This document shows positions 26,384-35,581 of a stretch of DNA of 64,000 bases, piece by piece. Origin of the DNA: Methylobacterium sp. B4. Its GTDB lineage: Bacteria; Pseudomonadota; Alphaproteobacteria; Rhizobiales; Beijerinckiaceae. The position numbers and the translations under genes are program-made. The DNA is taken from NCBI RefSeq assembly GCF_003201865.1, contig NZ_QJJJ01000005.1, forward strand, positions 186,001 through 250,000, read 5' to 3'. A model generated the notes under the pieces. That model was not told where the DNA came from, searched no databases, and worked only from the letters and a program-made list of their open reading frames with translations. The stretch's first letter is position 1; each line of letters opens with the position of its first letter.

Positions 26384-27795
26384 TGACGATCCATCAGTCC
26401 CCGGAGGCGTTCGGCTACGAAGCCTTCCTGCACAAGCACCAGAACAAGGAGGTGCTGCGCTTCATCACCTGCGGCTCGGTCGATGACGGCAAGTCCACCC
26501 TGATCGGGCGGCTGCTGCACGACACAAAGCAGATCTTCGACGATCAGGTGACCGCGCTGCAGCGCGACTCGCGCAAGCACGGTACGCAGGGCGGCGAGGT
26601 CGATCTCGCCCTGCTGGTGGACGGCCTCCAGGCCGAGCGCGAGCAGGGCATCACCATCGACGTCGCCTACCGCTTCTTCTCGACCGAGCGGCGCTCCTTC
26701 ATCGTGGCCGACACCCCCGGCCACGAGCAGTATACCCGCAACATGGCGACCGGCGCCTCGACGGCGGATGTCGCCGTGATCCTGGTCGATGCCCGCCACG
26801 GGCTGACCCGCCAGACGCGGCGCCACGCGCTGCTCGTCTCGCTTCTCGGCATCCACCGGGTCGCGCTGGCCATCAACAAGATGGATCTCGTCGGCTGGTC
26901 GCAGGACAAGTTCGACGCCATCGTCTCGGGTTTCCAGGCCTTCGCCGCGCCGCTGAACTTCTCCGAAGTGCGGGCGATCCCGCTCTCGGCCAAGAACGGC
27001 GACAACGTCGTGCTGCCGGGCACCGCCGCGACCTGGTACGCGGGCGTGCCGCTGCTGCGCTACCTCGAAGAGGTGCCGGTGAAGTCGGAGGAGCGCGCCG
27101 CCGCCTTCCGCATGCCGGTGCAGTGGGTGAACCGACCGAATTCCGACTTCCGCGGCTTCTCCGGCCTGATCGCCTCGGGCTCGATCGCGCCGGGCGACGC
27201 CGTCACCGTCGCGCCGTCGGGCAAGTCCTCGACCATCGCCCGCATCTTCACCGCCGACGGCGATCTGGAGCGGGCGAGCGAGGGTCAGTCGGTCACGCTG
27301 GTGCTCGCCGACGAGATCGACGCCTCCCGCGGCGCCGTGATCGCCACCTCGGACGCGCCGCTGACGCTGACCGACAGCCTCGACGTGCGCCTGTTCTGGG
27401 CCGCCGAGACCGAACTCGCTCCCGGGTCGAGCCTCTGGGCCAAGGTCGGCACGCAGACGGTCAACGCCGTGGTGAAGGCGGTCCACCGCCGGATCGACCC
27501 CGAGACCGGGCAGGCCGGTCCGGCCGACAGACTCGCGGTCAACGATATCGGCGACGTGACCCTGACGCTCGACCGGCAGATTGCCGTGGATCCGTATGTC
27601 GAGAACCGCGACACCGGCAGCCTGATCCTGATCGATCGCGAGACCACGGACACGGCCGCGCTCGGCCTCGTCCAGACGGTGGTCGCCTCGGCCAAGGCCT
27701 CCGCTCCGGCGCCGGCCACCTCCGAGACGGCGCAGCCGGAGCCCGCGCGCAGCGGCGGCCTGCTGGCCGGCCTCAAGCGGCTGTTCGGCGGGTAG
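26383..27795 (+). CDS. cysN: sulfate adenylyltransferase subunit 1 (GTPase)
   Basis: This 470-residue EF-Tu-like GTPase subunit drives sulfate adenylylation. It has P-loop GSVDDGKSTLIGRLL, switch II DTPGHEQYTRNMA, NKMD and the translation-factor beta barrels (RMPVQWVNRPNSDFRGFSG). The length shows that it lacks the CysC (APS kinase) extension found in NodQ-type fusions, in keeping with an APS-type CysH. The C-terminal 35 residues are Ala/Pro-rich and end LKRLFGG. The start overlaps the end of cysD. Confidence 0.96.
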   Translation: MTIHQSPEAFGYEAFLHKHQNKEVLRFITCGSVDDGKSTLIGRLLHDTKQIFDDQVTALQRDSRKHGTQGGEVDLALLVDGLQAEREQGITIDVAYRFFSTERRSFIVADTPGHEQYTRNMATGASTADVAVILVDARHGLTRQTRRHALLVSLLGIHRVALAINKMDLVGWSQDKFDAIVSGFQAFAAPLNFSEVRAIPLSAKNGDNVVLPGTAATWYAGVPLLRYLEEVPVKSEERAAAFRMPVQWVNRPNSDFRGFSGLIASGSIAPGDAVTVAPSGKSSTIARIFTADGDLERASEGQSVTLVLADEIDASRGAVIATSDAPLTLTDSLDVRLFWAAETELAPGSSLWAKVGTQTVNAVVKAVHRRIDPETGQAGPADRLAVNDIGDVTLTLDRQIAVDPYVENRDTGSLILIDRETTDTAALGLVQTVVASAKASAPAPATSETAQPEPARSGGLLAGLKRLFGG

Positions 27796-27808
27796 ATACG
27801 CAGCCTAT

Positions 27809-27939
27809 CCCTCTCCCCGCTGCGGGAGAGGGTGGCCCCCGAAGGGGCTCGGGTGAGGGGCTGGCTCCGCATTGTCCGGAAGCGTCGCTCCCCTCTCCCG
27901 CCCGCTGAAGCGGGCACCCTCCCCCGCGGAGGAGGAGGG
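27809..27939. repeat. 131-base intergenic palindromic element, copy 2
   Basis: CCTCTCCC-GGGAGAGG at the left end, GTCCGGAAGCGTCGCTCCCCT in the core (the 20-base limit prevents fuller citation), a CCCGCTGAAGCGGG hairpin and a final CCCTCCCCCGCGGAGGAGGAGGG block follow in the same order as in the minus strand of the element at 21813-21982. It lies directly behind cysN and may also end its transcript. Confidence 0.75.
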
Positions 27940-27975
27940 TTTGGCGGTGGCCCGCTCCCCCGCTAGAACCAGCGC

Positions 27976-29028
27976 ATGACCTCCCCCACCGATCCGGCCG
28001 ACGACCTGTACGAGGGCCGGGACGGCTGGCTCTTCCTGACCCGCGGCAACAACCGGGTTCTGGAGCAGTACGGCCGGCCGGGCGTCTCCCGCAGGACGCT
28101 GTGGCGCTGGCGCCGGATCATCGAGACACGAAGGCGCGCCTGCGCCCGGCTCGGCGCGCTCTATCTTCACGCCGTCGCGCCCGAGAAGCTGACGATCTAT
28201 CCCGAGCTCGCCGAGGGGCTGGCCTTCGACCCGGCCCGCGCGCCCGCCCTGCGGCTGGCCCGGTGGCTGACGGGCTCGCCCGGCGCCCGCGCCTGGGTCG
28301 ATCTCGTCGGGCCATTGCGGGCGGCGCGCGACGGCCCGCCGCTCTACCTGCGCACCGACACCCATTGGACGCATCGCGGCTGCGACATCGCCCACCGGGC
28401 CATCCTCGCGCGGATGGGCCTGCCGCCGCGCGCCGATCTCGAAGCCCGGCGCGAGGCCGGCCCGGTCCCGTTCTCGGGCGATCTCGGCCGCAAGTTCGGC
28501 CCCCACCGCACGGAGACCGCGCCCGGCAGCGCCTTCGCGAGCGGCGCCCGGCGGACCTACGCCAACGGCCTGCTGACCGAGATGGAGGCGCTCGGGCGCG
28601 GCGGGGACGCGCATCTCGGCACGCATGCGGTGTTTCGCAACGACGATCCCGGCGCCGATCCGCGCCGGCTCGTGATCTTCGGCGATTCCTACGCGCAGCA
28701 CACCGCCCACAGCCCCGTCGCCACGCTGACCGCGCTCTTCGCCGACCGCTTCCGCGAGGTGCATTTCCTCTGGTCGACGGGCATCGACTGGCACTACCTC
28801 GAAGGCGTCCGGCCGGATTTCGTGCTCGCCGAGATCGCCGAGCGCTTCCTGATCGACCTGCCGCCTCGCGGCATCCGGATCGAGCGGCTCGCGGAACTCG
28901 CCCGCGAGCGCAAGGTCATGGGAGAGGGTTCGACAGGGGCTTCGGCAGCGGCTCCCCGCTCTGGCGCGCGGCCTCCGCCTGACGCGCCCGCATCCGTGCC
29001 TGAAGACGCTGGCGCCGGGCCGCGATGA
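27976..29028 (+). CDS. AlgX/AlgJ-like SGNH hydrolase-fold protein (putative O-acetyltransferase-related)
   Basis: This 350-residue protein has the AlgX/AlgJ pattern: an N-terminal DLYEGRDGWLFLTRGNNRVLEQY, the DTHWT motif (RTDTHWTHRGC) and the GDSYA block (LVIFGDSYAQHT), equivalent to the Asp-His and Ser elements of these acetyltransferases. No signal peptide is visible, unlike periplasmic AlgX, so a cytoplasmic role or different start is possible. No alginate or MBOAT genes are adjacent. Its last 113 bases overlap the end of the opposing BrkB-like gene. Confidence 0.75.
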   Translation: MTSPTDPADDLYEGRDGWLFLTRGNNRVLEQYGRPGVSRRTLWRWRRIIETRRRACARLGALYLHAVAPEKLTIYPELAEGLAFDPARAPALRLARWLTGSPGARAWVDLVGPLRAARDGPPLYLRTDTHWTHRGCDIAHRAILARMGLPPRADLEARREAGPVPFSGDLGRKFGPHRTETAPGSAFASGARRTYANGLLTEMEALGRGGDAHLGTHAVFRNDDPGADPRRLVIFGDSYAQHTAHSPVATLTALFADRFREVHFLWSTGIDWHYLEGVRPDFVLAEIAERFLIDLPPRGIRIERLAELARERKVMGEGSTGASAAAPRSGARPPPDAPASVPEDAGAGPR

Positions 29029-29878
29029 CCGTGCCGTTCACCTCGCCCCCGAACAGGAACATCGCCGCGAGCCAGTAGAGGAAGACGAGGAACACCATCG
29101 CCGTGGCCAGCCCCCCGTAGGTCGAGGCGTAGGCGTTCGAGAAGCGGTCGAGGTAGAAACCGAAGCCGAGGCCGGCCAGGAACCAGAGCACCAGCGTCAC
29201 GGCGATGCCCGGCAGCACCGAGAGAACCGCGCGCCGCCCGGCGGCCACGAATTTGTGGGCGATGATCAGCACCAGCGCGATCAAGACCGCCGTCACCCCG
29301 ATGCGTCCGATGGCGACCGTGAGTCCCAGGGGCTCCAGCCCGGGCGCCACGAAGACGAGCTGGCGCCAGATCAGCGGCCCCAGCACCACGAGCAGCGCGA
29401 AGGCCAGCATCGCGAAGGCGCCGCAGACCACGTAGCCGATCGATTCGAGCCGGGTGAGCCACCAGGGCCGCATCTCGCGGATACCGTAGGCCCGGTTGAG
29501 CCCGACCCGCAGGGATTCGACGCCCGAGGAGGAGAAGTAGAGCGCGAGCAGGGCGCCCAGCGTGAGCACGCCCCCGCGCTGCTCGGTGAGCAGCCGATGC
29601 ACCTCGCCGACGATGGGCTTGGCCACCTCCCGCGGCACCGCGTCGAAGATCAGCGTACCCGCCTCGTCGGCCAGCGACTTGGTGCCGATCAGGCCGGCGA
29701 GCGCCGCGAGCAGGATCAGGAACGGGAACAGCGAGGTCAGCATCGACAGCGCGATGTGGCTCGCGATCGCCCAGCCGTCATGGGCGACGAAGCGCTGCGC
29801 GGCGATGCCCGTCACGTCGAGAACTTTTCGCAGGCGGCTCAAGACAGACGGCTCAAGGGAGGACGCGGCTTCTCGCAC
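28916..29878 (-). CDS. YihY/BrkB-family inner membrane protein
   Basis: This 320-residue polytopic protein has about six hydrophobic helices. Family signatures are HDGWAIASHIALSMLTSLFPFLILLAA (in parts), YFSSSGVESLRVGLNRAYGI, the WFLAGLGFGFYLDRFSNAYASTYGG segment and VFLYWLAAMFLFGGEVNG. The biological role of the family is unsettled (the former RNase BN assignment is withdrawn). The GTG at 29878 is the most upstream start and lacks a good SD, so the N terminus is tentative. The C terminus overlaps the preceding convergent gene by 113 bases. Confidence 0.88.
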   Translation of the reverse strand: MREAASSLEPSVLSRLRKVLDVTGIAAQRFVAHDGWAIASHIALSMLTSLFPFLILLAALAGLIGTKSLADEAGTLIFDAVPREVAKPIVGEVHRLLTEQRGGVLTLGALLALYFSSSGVESLRVGLNRAYGIREMRPWWLTRLESIGYVVCGAFAMLAFALLVVLGPLIWRQLVFVAPGLEPLGLTVAIGRIGVTAVLIALVLIIAHKFVAAGRRAVLSVLPGIAVTLVLWFLAGLGFGFYLDRFSNAYASTYGGLATAMVFLVFLYWLAAMFLFGGEVNGTVIAARRQRLQARMRARQAEAARQSGEPLPKPLSNPLP

Positions 29879-30018
29879 GAGGGTTGGGGCGGACGGGCTT
29901 CATACGGGCATTCGGCCCGCCCCCGTCAACGGTGAAGCGAGCGATCCGTCACCGGCATGGCTGGGAAGATTCCGCCCTGCTTGCCTCGGTGCCCCCGGCG
30001 TGCTGCCTGCCGGGCGCC

Positions 30019-30924
30019 ATGCCGATGCTTCTCTCCCGTCTGATCCCGGCCGCCTTCGTGCTGATCTGGGCGAGCGGCTTCGTCGCCGCGCGCTACGTGG
30101 CGCCGTTCGCCGAGCCGCTGGCCTTCGTCGCGGTCCGGCTCGCCCTGGTGGCGGCGGTGCTGGGAGCAATCGCGCTGGCGCTGCGCTCGCGCTGGCCCCG
30201 GACCGGCGCCGGCTGGCGCGACGGGATGGTCGCGGGCGTGCTGATGCAGGGCATCTACGTGGCCGGCGTGTTCTGGTCGGTGCATCGCGGCCTGCCCGCC
30301 GGCATCGCCGCCCTGGTCGGCAGCCTGCAGCCGCTGCTGACGGCCGCCGCCTCGGAGCCGCTGCTCGGGGAGCGGGTGGGGGCGAAGCGTTGGGCGGGCA
30401 TCGGGCTCGGCTTCCTCGGAGCGGGATTGGTGCTCGTGCCGAAGCTCGGGGCGGTCGATGCCGCGGGCATCCCGCCCGACGCGCTCGCCGTGTGCCTGAC
30501 CGCGATGCTGGCGATGACCGCCGGCACTCTCTGGCAGAAGCGCAAGGCGGCGGGTGCCGACCTCGTCACCAATGCCTGCCTGCAATTCGTCGGCGGCACC
30601 GCCTTCGCCGTGCCGCTCGCCCTGCTCGCCGGGGAAACGCATCTGCAGCCGAGCCTGCCGCTGGCGCTGGGCATGGGCTGGTCCGTCCTCGTCAACTCCG
30701 TGGCGGGCATCCTCCTGCTGATGGCGCTGATCCGGCGCGGGGCGGTGGCGGGCGTGGCCTCGCTGTTCTTCCTCGTGCCGCCGGTCTCGGCGGCGATCGC
30801 CTACGCGATGTTCGGGGAGGCGCTCACCCTCGTGCAGATCGGCGGGATGGCGGTGGCCGCCGCCGGCGTCGGCCTCGCCACGGGTCCCTCGGCGGGCCGG
30901 TCTTCGACGGGTCCAAGCCGGTGA
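30019..30924 (+). CDS. EamA/DMT-superfamily transporter
   Basis: This 301-residue membrane protein has ten predicted helices arranged as two EamA repeats (first: IPAAFVLIWASGFVAARY; second: ALAVCLTAMLAMTAGTLWQKR). Family members export amino acids, metabolites or drugs; the substrate cannot be told. The ATG at 30019 is chosen because the first helix follows immediately; the frame is open upstream through non-conserved sequence. It is followed by the mcd promoter region. Confidence 0.88.
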   Translation: MPMLLSRLIPAAFVLIWASGFVAARYVAPFAEPLAFVAVRLALVAAVLGAIALALRSRWPRTGAGWRDGMVAGVLMQGIYVAGVFWSVHRGLPAGIAALVGSLQPLLTAAASEPLLGERVGAKRWAGIGLGFLGAGLVLVPKLGAVDAAGIPPDALAVCLTAMLAMTAGTLWQKRKAAGADLVTNACLQFVGGTAFAVPLALLAGETHLQPSLPLALGMGWSVLVNSVAGILLLMALIRRGAVAGVASLFFLVPPVSAAIAYAMFGEALTLVQIGGMAVAAAGVGLATGPSAGRSSTGPSR

Positions 30925-31034
30925 ACTGTATGATGAATTCAGCCTAAAGACGGGGATGCGGCGACGAGAAACCACTATTGTGCCGGCGATCCCGGCTATA
31001 AGAAACCACAGATCCACTCCGCAGAGAGACAGAC

Positions 31035-32726
31035 ATGGCCGCATCTCCCGCCATCCAGCCCGCCAACGACCCGAAGGACTTCGTGGCCCTGGCCAAGGAC
31101 GCTGCCGAGGGCGCGCGGGCCCTCGTCGCGGAGGCCACCGCCCGCGTGAAGGCGCGCGTGGCCGGACCCGAGGGCAAGCTCGACGCCGGCGCGCTGGAGC
31201 GCGAGCAGCACGCCGCCCACGGTCTGGCTTGGCTCGCCACCTACGGCGAGGCGGTGCGCGAACTCGCCGACTATGCCGAGCGGCTGCAGAGCGAGGGCGC
31301 CTTCGGCGAGACCGAGGCGCTGCTCGTGAAGATCGGCATGGGCGAGTATCTCGATCAGATCTTCGGCGGCATCCCGATGAGCCAGGGCGAGATGGTGCGC
31401 CCGACCTCCTCGCTCGGCTTCGAGGCCTCCGAGCTGGCCGGCTTCCGCACCCCCGCCATTGAGGCCGTGATCGCCCAGGGCAACACCCCGGCCAACCGCG
31501 CCGCGCTCGTGGCCCGGATCCGCGAGGCGACCAGCGCCGGCGCGGCCACGATCGGCGCCTCGGGCCTCGACGAGGACATGGAGGCGATCCGCTCCGAGAT
31601 GCGCCGCTTCGGCAAGGCCGAGGTGGTGGAGCAGGCCCACGAATGGCACCTCGAGAACGCCTACATCCCGATGTCGATCATCGAGAAGATGGCCGAACTC
31701 GGCGTGTTCGGCCTCACCATCCCCGAGGAATACGGCGGCATGGGCATGCCCAAGGCCGCGATGTGCGTGGTCTCGGAGGAGCTGTCGCGCGCCTATATCG
31801 GCGTCGGCTCGCTCGGCACCCGTTCCGAGATCGCCGCGGAGCTGATCCTGTGCGGCGGCACCGAGGAGCAGAAGCAGCGATTCCTGCCCCGGATCGCGAG
31901 CGGAGAGATCCTGCCCACCGCCGTCTTCACCGAGCCGAACACCGGCTCCGACCTCGCCTCGCTCCGCACCAAGGCAGTGAAGGAGGGCGATGTCTGGAAG
32001 ATCACGGGCAACAAGACCTGGATCACCCACCCCGTGCGCGCCGACATCATGACCGTGCTCGTGCGGACCAAGCCCGAGGAGAAGGGCCATCGAGGCCTCT
32101 CCATGCTGATCGCCGAGAAGCCGCGCGGCGACGACGCCGACCCCTTCCCGGTGGAGGGCCTGTCCGGCGGCGAGATCGAGGTGCTCGGCTACCGCGGCAT
32201 GAAGGAGTACGAACTCTCCTTCGAGGGCTTCTCGGTGCCGGCCGGCAACCTGCTCGGCGAGGTCGAGGGCAAGGGCTTCGCCCAGCTGATGCAGACCTTC
32301 GAATCGGCCCGCATCCAGACGGCGGCCCGCGCCATCGGCGTGGCCCAGTCGGCCCTCGACATCGGCCTGCGCTACGCCGAGGAGCGGGTGCAGTTCGGCA
32401 AGGCGCTGGTCGAGTTCCCGCGCGTGGCCGACAAGCTCGCGATGATGGCGGTGGAGATCAACATCGCCCGCCAGCTCACCTACTTCTCCGCCCGCGAGAA
32501 GGACGAGGGCAAGCGCTGCGACCTCGAGGCCGGCATGGCCAAGCTGCTCGGCGCCCGCGTCGCCTGGGCGGCGGCGGACAACGCCCTGCAGATCCACGGC
32601 GGCAACGGCTTCGCGCTGGAATACAAGATCAGCCGCGTGCTGTGCGACGCGCGCATCCTCTCGATCTTCGAGGGTGCCGCCGAGATCCAGGCGCAGGTCA
32701 TCGCCCGGCGCCTGCTGGAGCAGTAA
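31035..32726 (+). CDS. mcd: (2S)-methylsuccinyl-CoA dehydrogenase (acyl-CoA dehydrogenase family)
   Basis: This 563-residue FAD enzyme has a long N-terminal helical extension (about 150 residues) ahead of the acyl-CoA dehydrogenase core. That extension and length are characteristic of Mcd of the ethylmalonyl-CoA pathway, which oxidises methylsuccinyl-CoA to mesaconyl-CoA during growth on C1 and C2 compounds. Core motifs are FGLTIPEEYGGMGMP, PTAVFTEPNTGSDLASL, GNKTWITHP and QIHGGNGFALEYKISR. Other acyl-CoA dehydrogenases with extensions exist, so the exact substrate is inferred. No other pathway genes are adjacent, as in Methylobacterium where they are scattered. Confidence 0.85.
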   Translation: MAASPAIQPANDPKDFVALAKDAAEGARALVAEATARVKARVAGPEGKLDAGALEREQHAAHGLAWLATYGEAVRELADYAERLQSEGAFGETEALLVKIGMGEYLDQIFGGIPMSQGEMVRPTSSLGFEASELAGFRTPAIEAVIAQGNTPANRAALVARIREATSAGAATIGASGLDEDMEAIRSEMRRFGKAEVVEQAHEWHLENAYIPMSIIEKMAELGVFGLTIPEEYGGMGMPKAAMCVVSEELSRAYIGVGSLGTRSEIAAELILCGGTEEQKQRFLPRIASGEILPTAVFTEPNTGSDLASLRTKAVKEGDVWKITGNKTWITHPVRADIMTVLVRTKPEEKGHRGLSMLIAEKPRGDDADPFPVEGLSGGEIEVLGYRGMKEYELSFEGFSVPAGNLLGEVEGKGFAQLMQTFESARIQTAARAIGVAQSALDIGLRYAEERVQFGKALVEFPRVADKLAMMAVEINIARQLTYFSAREKDEGKRCDLEAGMAKLLGARVAWAAADNALQIHGGNGFALEYKISRVLCDARILSIFEGAAEIQAQVIARRLLEQ

Positions 32727-32835
32727 GTCGAGAGATCGGCCGCCCCGACCGGCTCTCGATCGGTCGGGGGCGAGCCATCGCCTGGGCCGGATAGCGTAGC
32801 CAGCTCATATACTTGCCCTCAACTTCTGCCGCTTA

Positions 32836-32866
32836 GGCCGTGCTCCGAACCTCCCGGAGCACGGCC
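32836..32866 (+). terminator. strong 12-bp hairpin behind mcd
   Basis: GGCCGTGCTCCG (32836-32847), a 7-base loop and the exact complement CGGAGCACGGCC (32855-32866) form a very stable stem 110 bases behind mcd. No T run follows, so termination is probable rather than certain. The GTG at 32840, sometimes a candidate start for the next gene, lies within the stem, which argues against it. Confidence 0.6.
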
Positions 32867-32950
32867 CGCGTGTTGCCAGACCCGACTGCCGGCGTGCAGG
32901 ACGCCACGCTGATCCAGCACTGGCGCAGCTGCCGAACCCGCCCCGGGGCG

Positions 32951-35287
32951 ATGCCGAGCTACGATTCCGTCGTGCTGGGGCGCCTCGGCCGCCTCGCCGA
33001 CCGTTGCGCTCTCGTCGCCACCTGCGAGGGCCGGGCCGACCGCATCCTCTGGGGCGGTCCGGGCTTTCGCGACTGGTTCGAGGATGAGGTCAGCGACCTC
33101 CCCCTCGCCCGCCTCCCCGACGAGATCCGCCGACCGATCGAGGAAATCGCGCTCGCCGCCCTGCGCGGGGGCGAGCCGGCGAGCGCGCGCTGCGACCGAA
33201 TCACCGACGGCGTCGTCACCACCTGGGGGCTTGTCGGCGTTCCGCTCGCCCATGGCGGCCCGCCCCTCATTCTCATCCACGTCGATACCGAGGGCGTGCG
33301 CACCGAATTGATGCGGGCGATCTTCGGCGCCACCGGGCAGGGGTTGATGGCGCTGGGCGCGCTGCGCGATGCCGAGGGCGCGGTTGCCGACTTCAAGATC
33401 GTCGCCCTGAACCAGGGCGCCGCCGAGATCTTCGAGCGGCCGGCCGAGAGCCTGCAATGGAAGCGCCTCGGCGAGGTCGTTCCGGCCCGGCTCGGTGCGA
33501 CGCCGCTGCTGGCGGGCATCCTCGGGCGCTCGGACCGCACCGTGTTCGAACTCGCCGTGCCGCGCGCCGACCGGACGATCCTGTCGCTGCGGGTGGAGGC
33601 CCGCGCCATCGGCGACCTCATCGCGGTGGCCATGACGGATGTCGGCGACATCAAGGCTAGGGAGGAGTCGTTCCGCTTCCTGTTCGAGAGCAACCCGCTG
33701 CCGATGTGGCTGGTGGATCGGGAGACGGCCCGCTTCGTCGCCGTGAACGAGGCGGCGATCACGCATTACGGCTACAGCCGGGACGCCTTCCTGAGCCGTC
33801 AGCTGACCGACCTCGCGGCGACCGCTGCGGTCGGCTTCTCCTCCGGCGGCAACCTGCACCGGCACCTGCGGGCCGACGGCTCGGCGATCGACGTGACCCT
33901 GTTCGAACGCTTCCTCACCTTCGAGGGGCGGTCGACCGTGCTCGGCGCGGCCATCGACGTGACCGAGCAGCGCCGGGCCGAGGCGCGCATCAGCCACATG
34001 GCCCATCACGATGCGCTGACAGGCCTGCCGAACCGCGTTCTCTTCGCTGCCCGCCTTGCCGAGGCGATCGCCGATCACGCCCGCCTCGGTGCGGGCGCCG
34101 CCCTGCTGTGCCTCGACCTCGACAAGTTCAAGTTCGTCAACGACACCCTCGGCCATCCCGCCGGGGACGCATTGCTGCGAGAGGTGGCCGAGCGGATCTC
34201 CCTCTGCCTGCGCCGCGAGGATCTCGTCGCGCGCCTGGGCGGCGACGAGTTCGCCGTGCTGCTGCACAACCCCGACGCCGCGACGGTACGGACGATCGCC
34301 GGGCGGATCGTCGAGGCCCTGTCGCGACCGGTCCGGCTCGGCGGGCGGGAATGCCGGATCGGCGTGAGCATCGGCATCGCCTGCCTGCCCGAGCACGGGA
34401 GCGAGGCCGACACCCTGCTGCGCAATGCCGATCTCGCCCTCTATCAGGCCAAGGCGGAGGGCGGCAGCCTCGCCCGCACCTTCGAGGCGGCGATGGACGG
34501 CTGGACCCGCTCCCGGCGGCGGAGAGAGACCGATCTGCACGAGGCCTTCGCCCATGGCGACCTCACCTTGGCCTATCAGCCGGTCGTGGAGACCCGCACG
34601 GGCGCCATCGTCGGATCCGAGGCCCTGCTGCGCTGGCACCACCCGGTCGAGGGGGCGATCCCACCGGCCGCCTTCGTCCCGCTGGCCGAGGAGATCGGCT
34701 TGATCGGGCCGCTCGGCGCGTGGGTCCTGCGCCAAGCCTGCGCCCAGGCCGGCAACTGGAGCGCTCCGGTCCGGGTCGCGGTCAACCTCTCGCCGGTGCA
34801 GTTCCGCGATCCCGGCCTCGTGGCGACGGTACGCGAGGCGCTCACCCTGTCCGGTCTCGCGCCGGAGCGCCTCGAACTGGAGGTGACCGAATCCGTGCTG
34901 CTCGCCGCGAGCGAGGCCAACGTGGCGACGCTCCACGCCCTGCGGGACCTCGGCGTGCGGATCGCGATGGATGATTTCGGAACGGGCTACTCGTCCTTGA
35001 GCTACCTGCAGAAGTTTCCCTTCGACACCATCAAGATCGACCGCTCCTTCGTGATGCGGCTCGGCGAGGATCTGCACTCGACGGCGATCGTGCGGGCGGT
35101 GATCGGGCTCGGTGCCAGTCTCGGGATCGTCACCGTGGCGGAGGGCGTCGAGACCGAGGACCAATGGGCGTTGCTGCGCGCCGAGGGCTGCGGGGAGGCC
35201 CAGGGCTACCTGTTCGGACGGCCGGTTCCGGCCCTGGAGGCGCGGCGGATGCTTCGGCCGGAGCCGAGTCTGGCCGCCTGCGCCTGA
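32951..35287 (+). CDS. PAS-GGDEF-EAL cyclic-di-GMP enzyme
   Basis: This protein of about 778 residues has two PAS-like regions (LMRAIFGATGQGLMALG; FRFLFESNPLPMWLVDRETARFV), a GGDEF domain with intact RLGGDEFAVLL and an allosteric RRED I-site five residues before it, and an EAL domain with EALLRWHHP and DDFGTGYSSLSYL. Both diguanylate cyclase and phosphodiesterase sites look complete, so the net activity cannot be deduced. The frame is open to a GTG at 32840, but that codon sits in a strong hairpin; the ATG at 32951 is preferred. No membrane segment is seen. Confidence 0.9.
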   Translation: MPSYDSVVLGRLGRLADRCALVATCEGRADRILWGGPGFRDWFEDEVSDLPLARLPDEIRRPIEEIALAALRGGEPASARCDRITDGVVTTWGLVGVPLAHGGPPLILIHVDTEGVRTELMRAIFGATGQGLMALGALRDAEGAVADFKIVALNQGAAEIFERPAESLQWKRLGEVVPARLGATPLLAGILGRSDRTVFELAVPRADRTILSLRVEARAIGDLIAVAMTDVGDIKAREESFRFLFESNPLPMWLVDRETARFVAVNEAAITHYGYSRDAFLSRQLTDLAATAAVGFSSGGNLHRHLRADGSAIDVTLFERFLTFEGRSTVLGAAIDVTEQRRAEARISHMAHHDALTGLPNRVLFAARLAEAIADHARLGAGAALLCLDLDKFKFVNDTLGHPAGDALLREVAERISLCLRREDLVARLGGDEFAVLLHNPDAATVRTIAGRIVEALSRPVRLGGRECRIGVSIGIACLPEHGSEADTLLRNADLALYQAKAEGGSLARTFEAAMDGWTRSRRRRETDLHEAFAHGDLTLAYQPVVETRTGAIVGSEALLRWHHPVEGAIPPAAFVPLAEEIGLIGPLGAWVLRQACAQAGNWSAPVRVAVNLSPVQFRDPGLVATVREALTLSGLAPERLELEVTESVLLAASEANVATLHALRDLGVRIAMDDFGTGYSSLSYLQKFPFDTIKIDRSFVMRLGEDLHSTAIVRAVIGLGASLGIVTVAEGVETEDQWALLRAEGCGEAQGYLFGRPVPALEARRMLRPEPSLAACA

Positions 35288-35299
35288 GGGCCGGTCGCG

Positions 35300-35488
35300 C
35301 TACTTCGTGATCTTCACCGAGACCGGATCGCTCGACGGGAAGGTCTCCTCCAGCGCCTCGTCGAGGCGCTCGTCCTTCTCCTCGCGGCTGTTGCCGGGAT
35401 TGGACTTGTCGCCCGCGCCGTCCTGCTGGAACCCGGTGGACTTGGTCGTGGATTTGGTCTCGTCGCCGGTTCGCGTCTTGTCGGACAT
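35300..35488 (-). CDS. small acidic protein with EETFPSSDPVS tail motif
   Basis: This 62-residue hydrophilic protein is Lys/Asp/Glu/Thr-rich. The C-terminal DERLDEALEETFPSSDPVS is a short motif seen in many small alphaproteobacterial proteins of unknown function. The ATG at 35488 is used; a longer frame to 35563 adds a Cys-rich, probably non-coding stretch. It lies convergent to the cyclic-di-GMP gene, with 12 bases between stops, and downstream of the glycosyltransferase start region on the other side. Confidence 0.75.
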   Translation of the reverse strand: MSDKTRTGDETKSTTKSTGFQQDGAGDKSNPGNSREEKDERLDEALEETFPSSDPVSVKITK

Positions 35489-35581
35489 GAAGGCCTCGCT
35501 GCTCGTTGCGCACGCGCCGCCGATGATGGCGGCTCTCATGCCGACCAACGCGAGCGCGGCCATCCTGTTGCGTCGCCCGCG

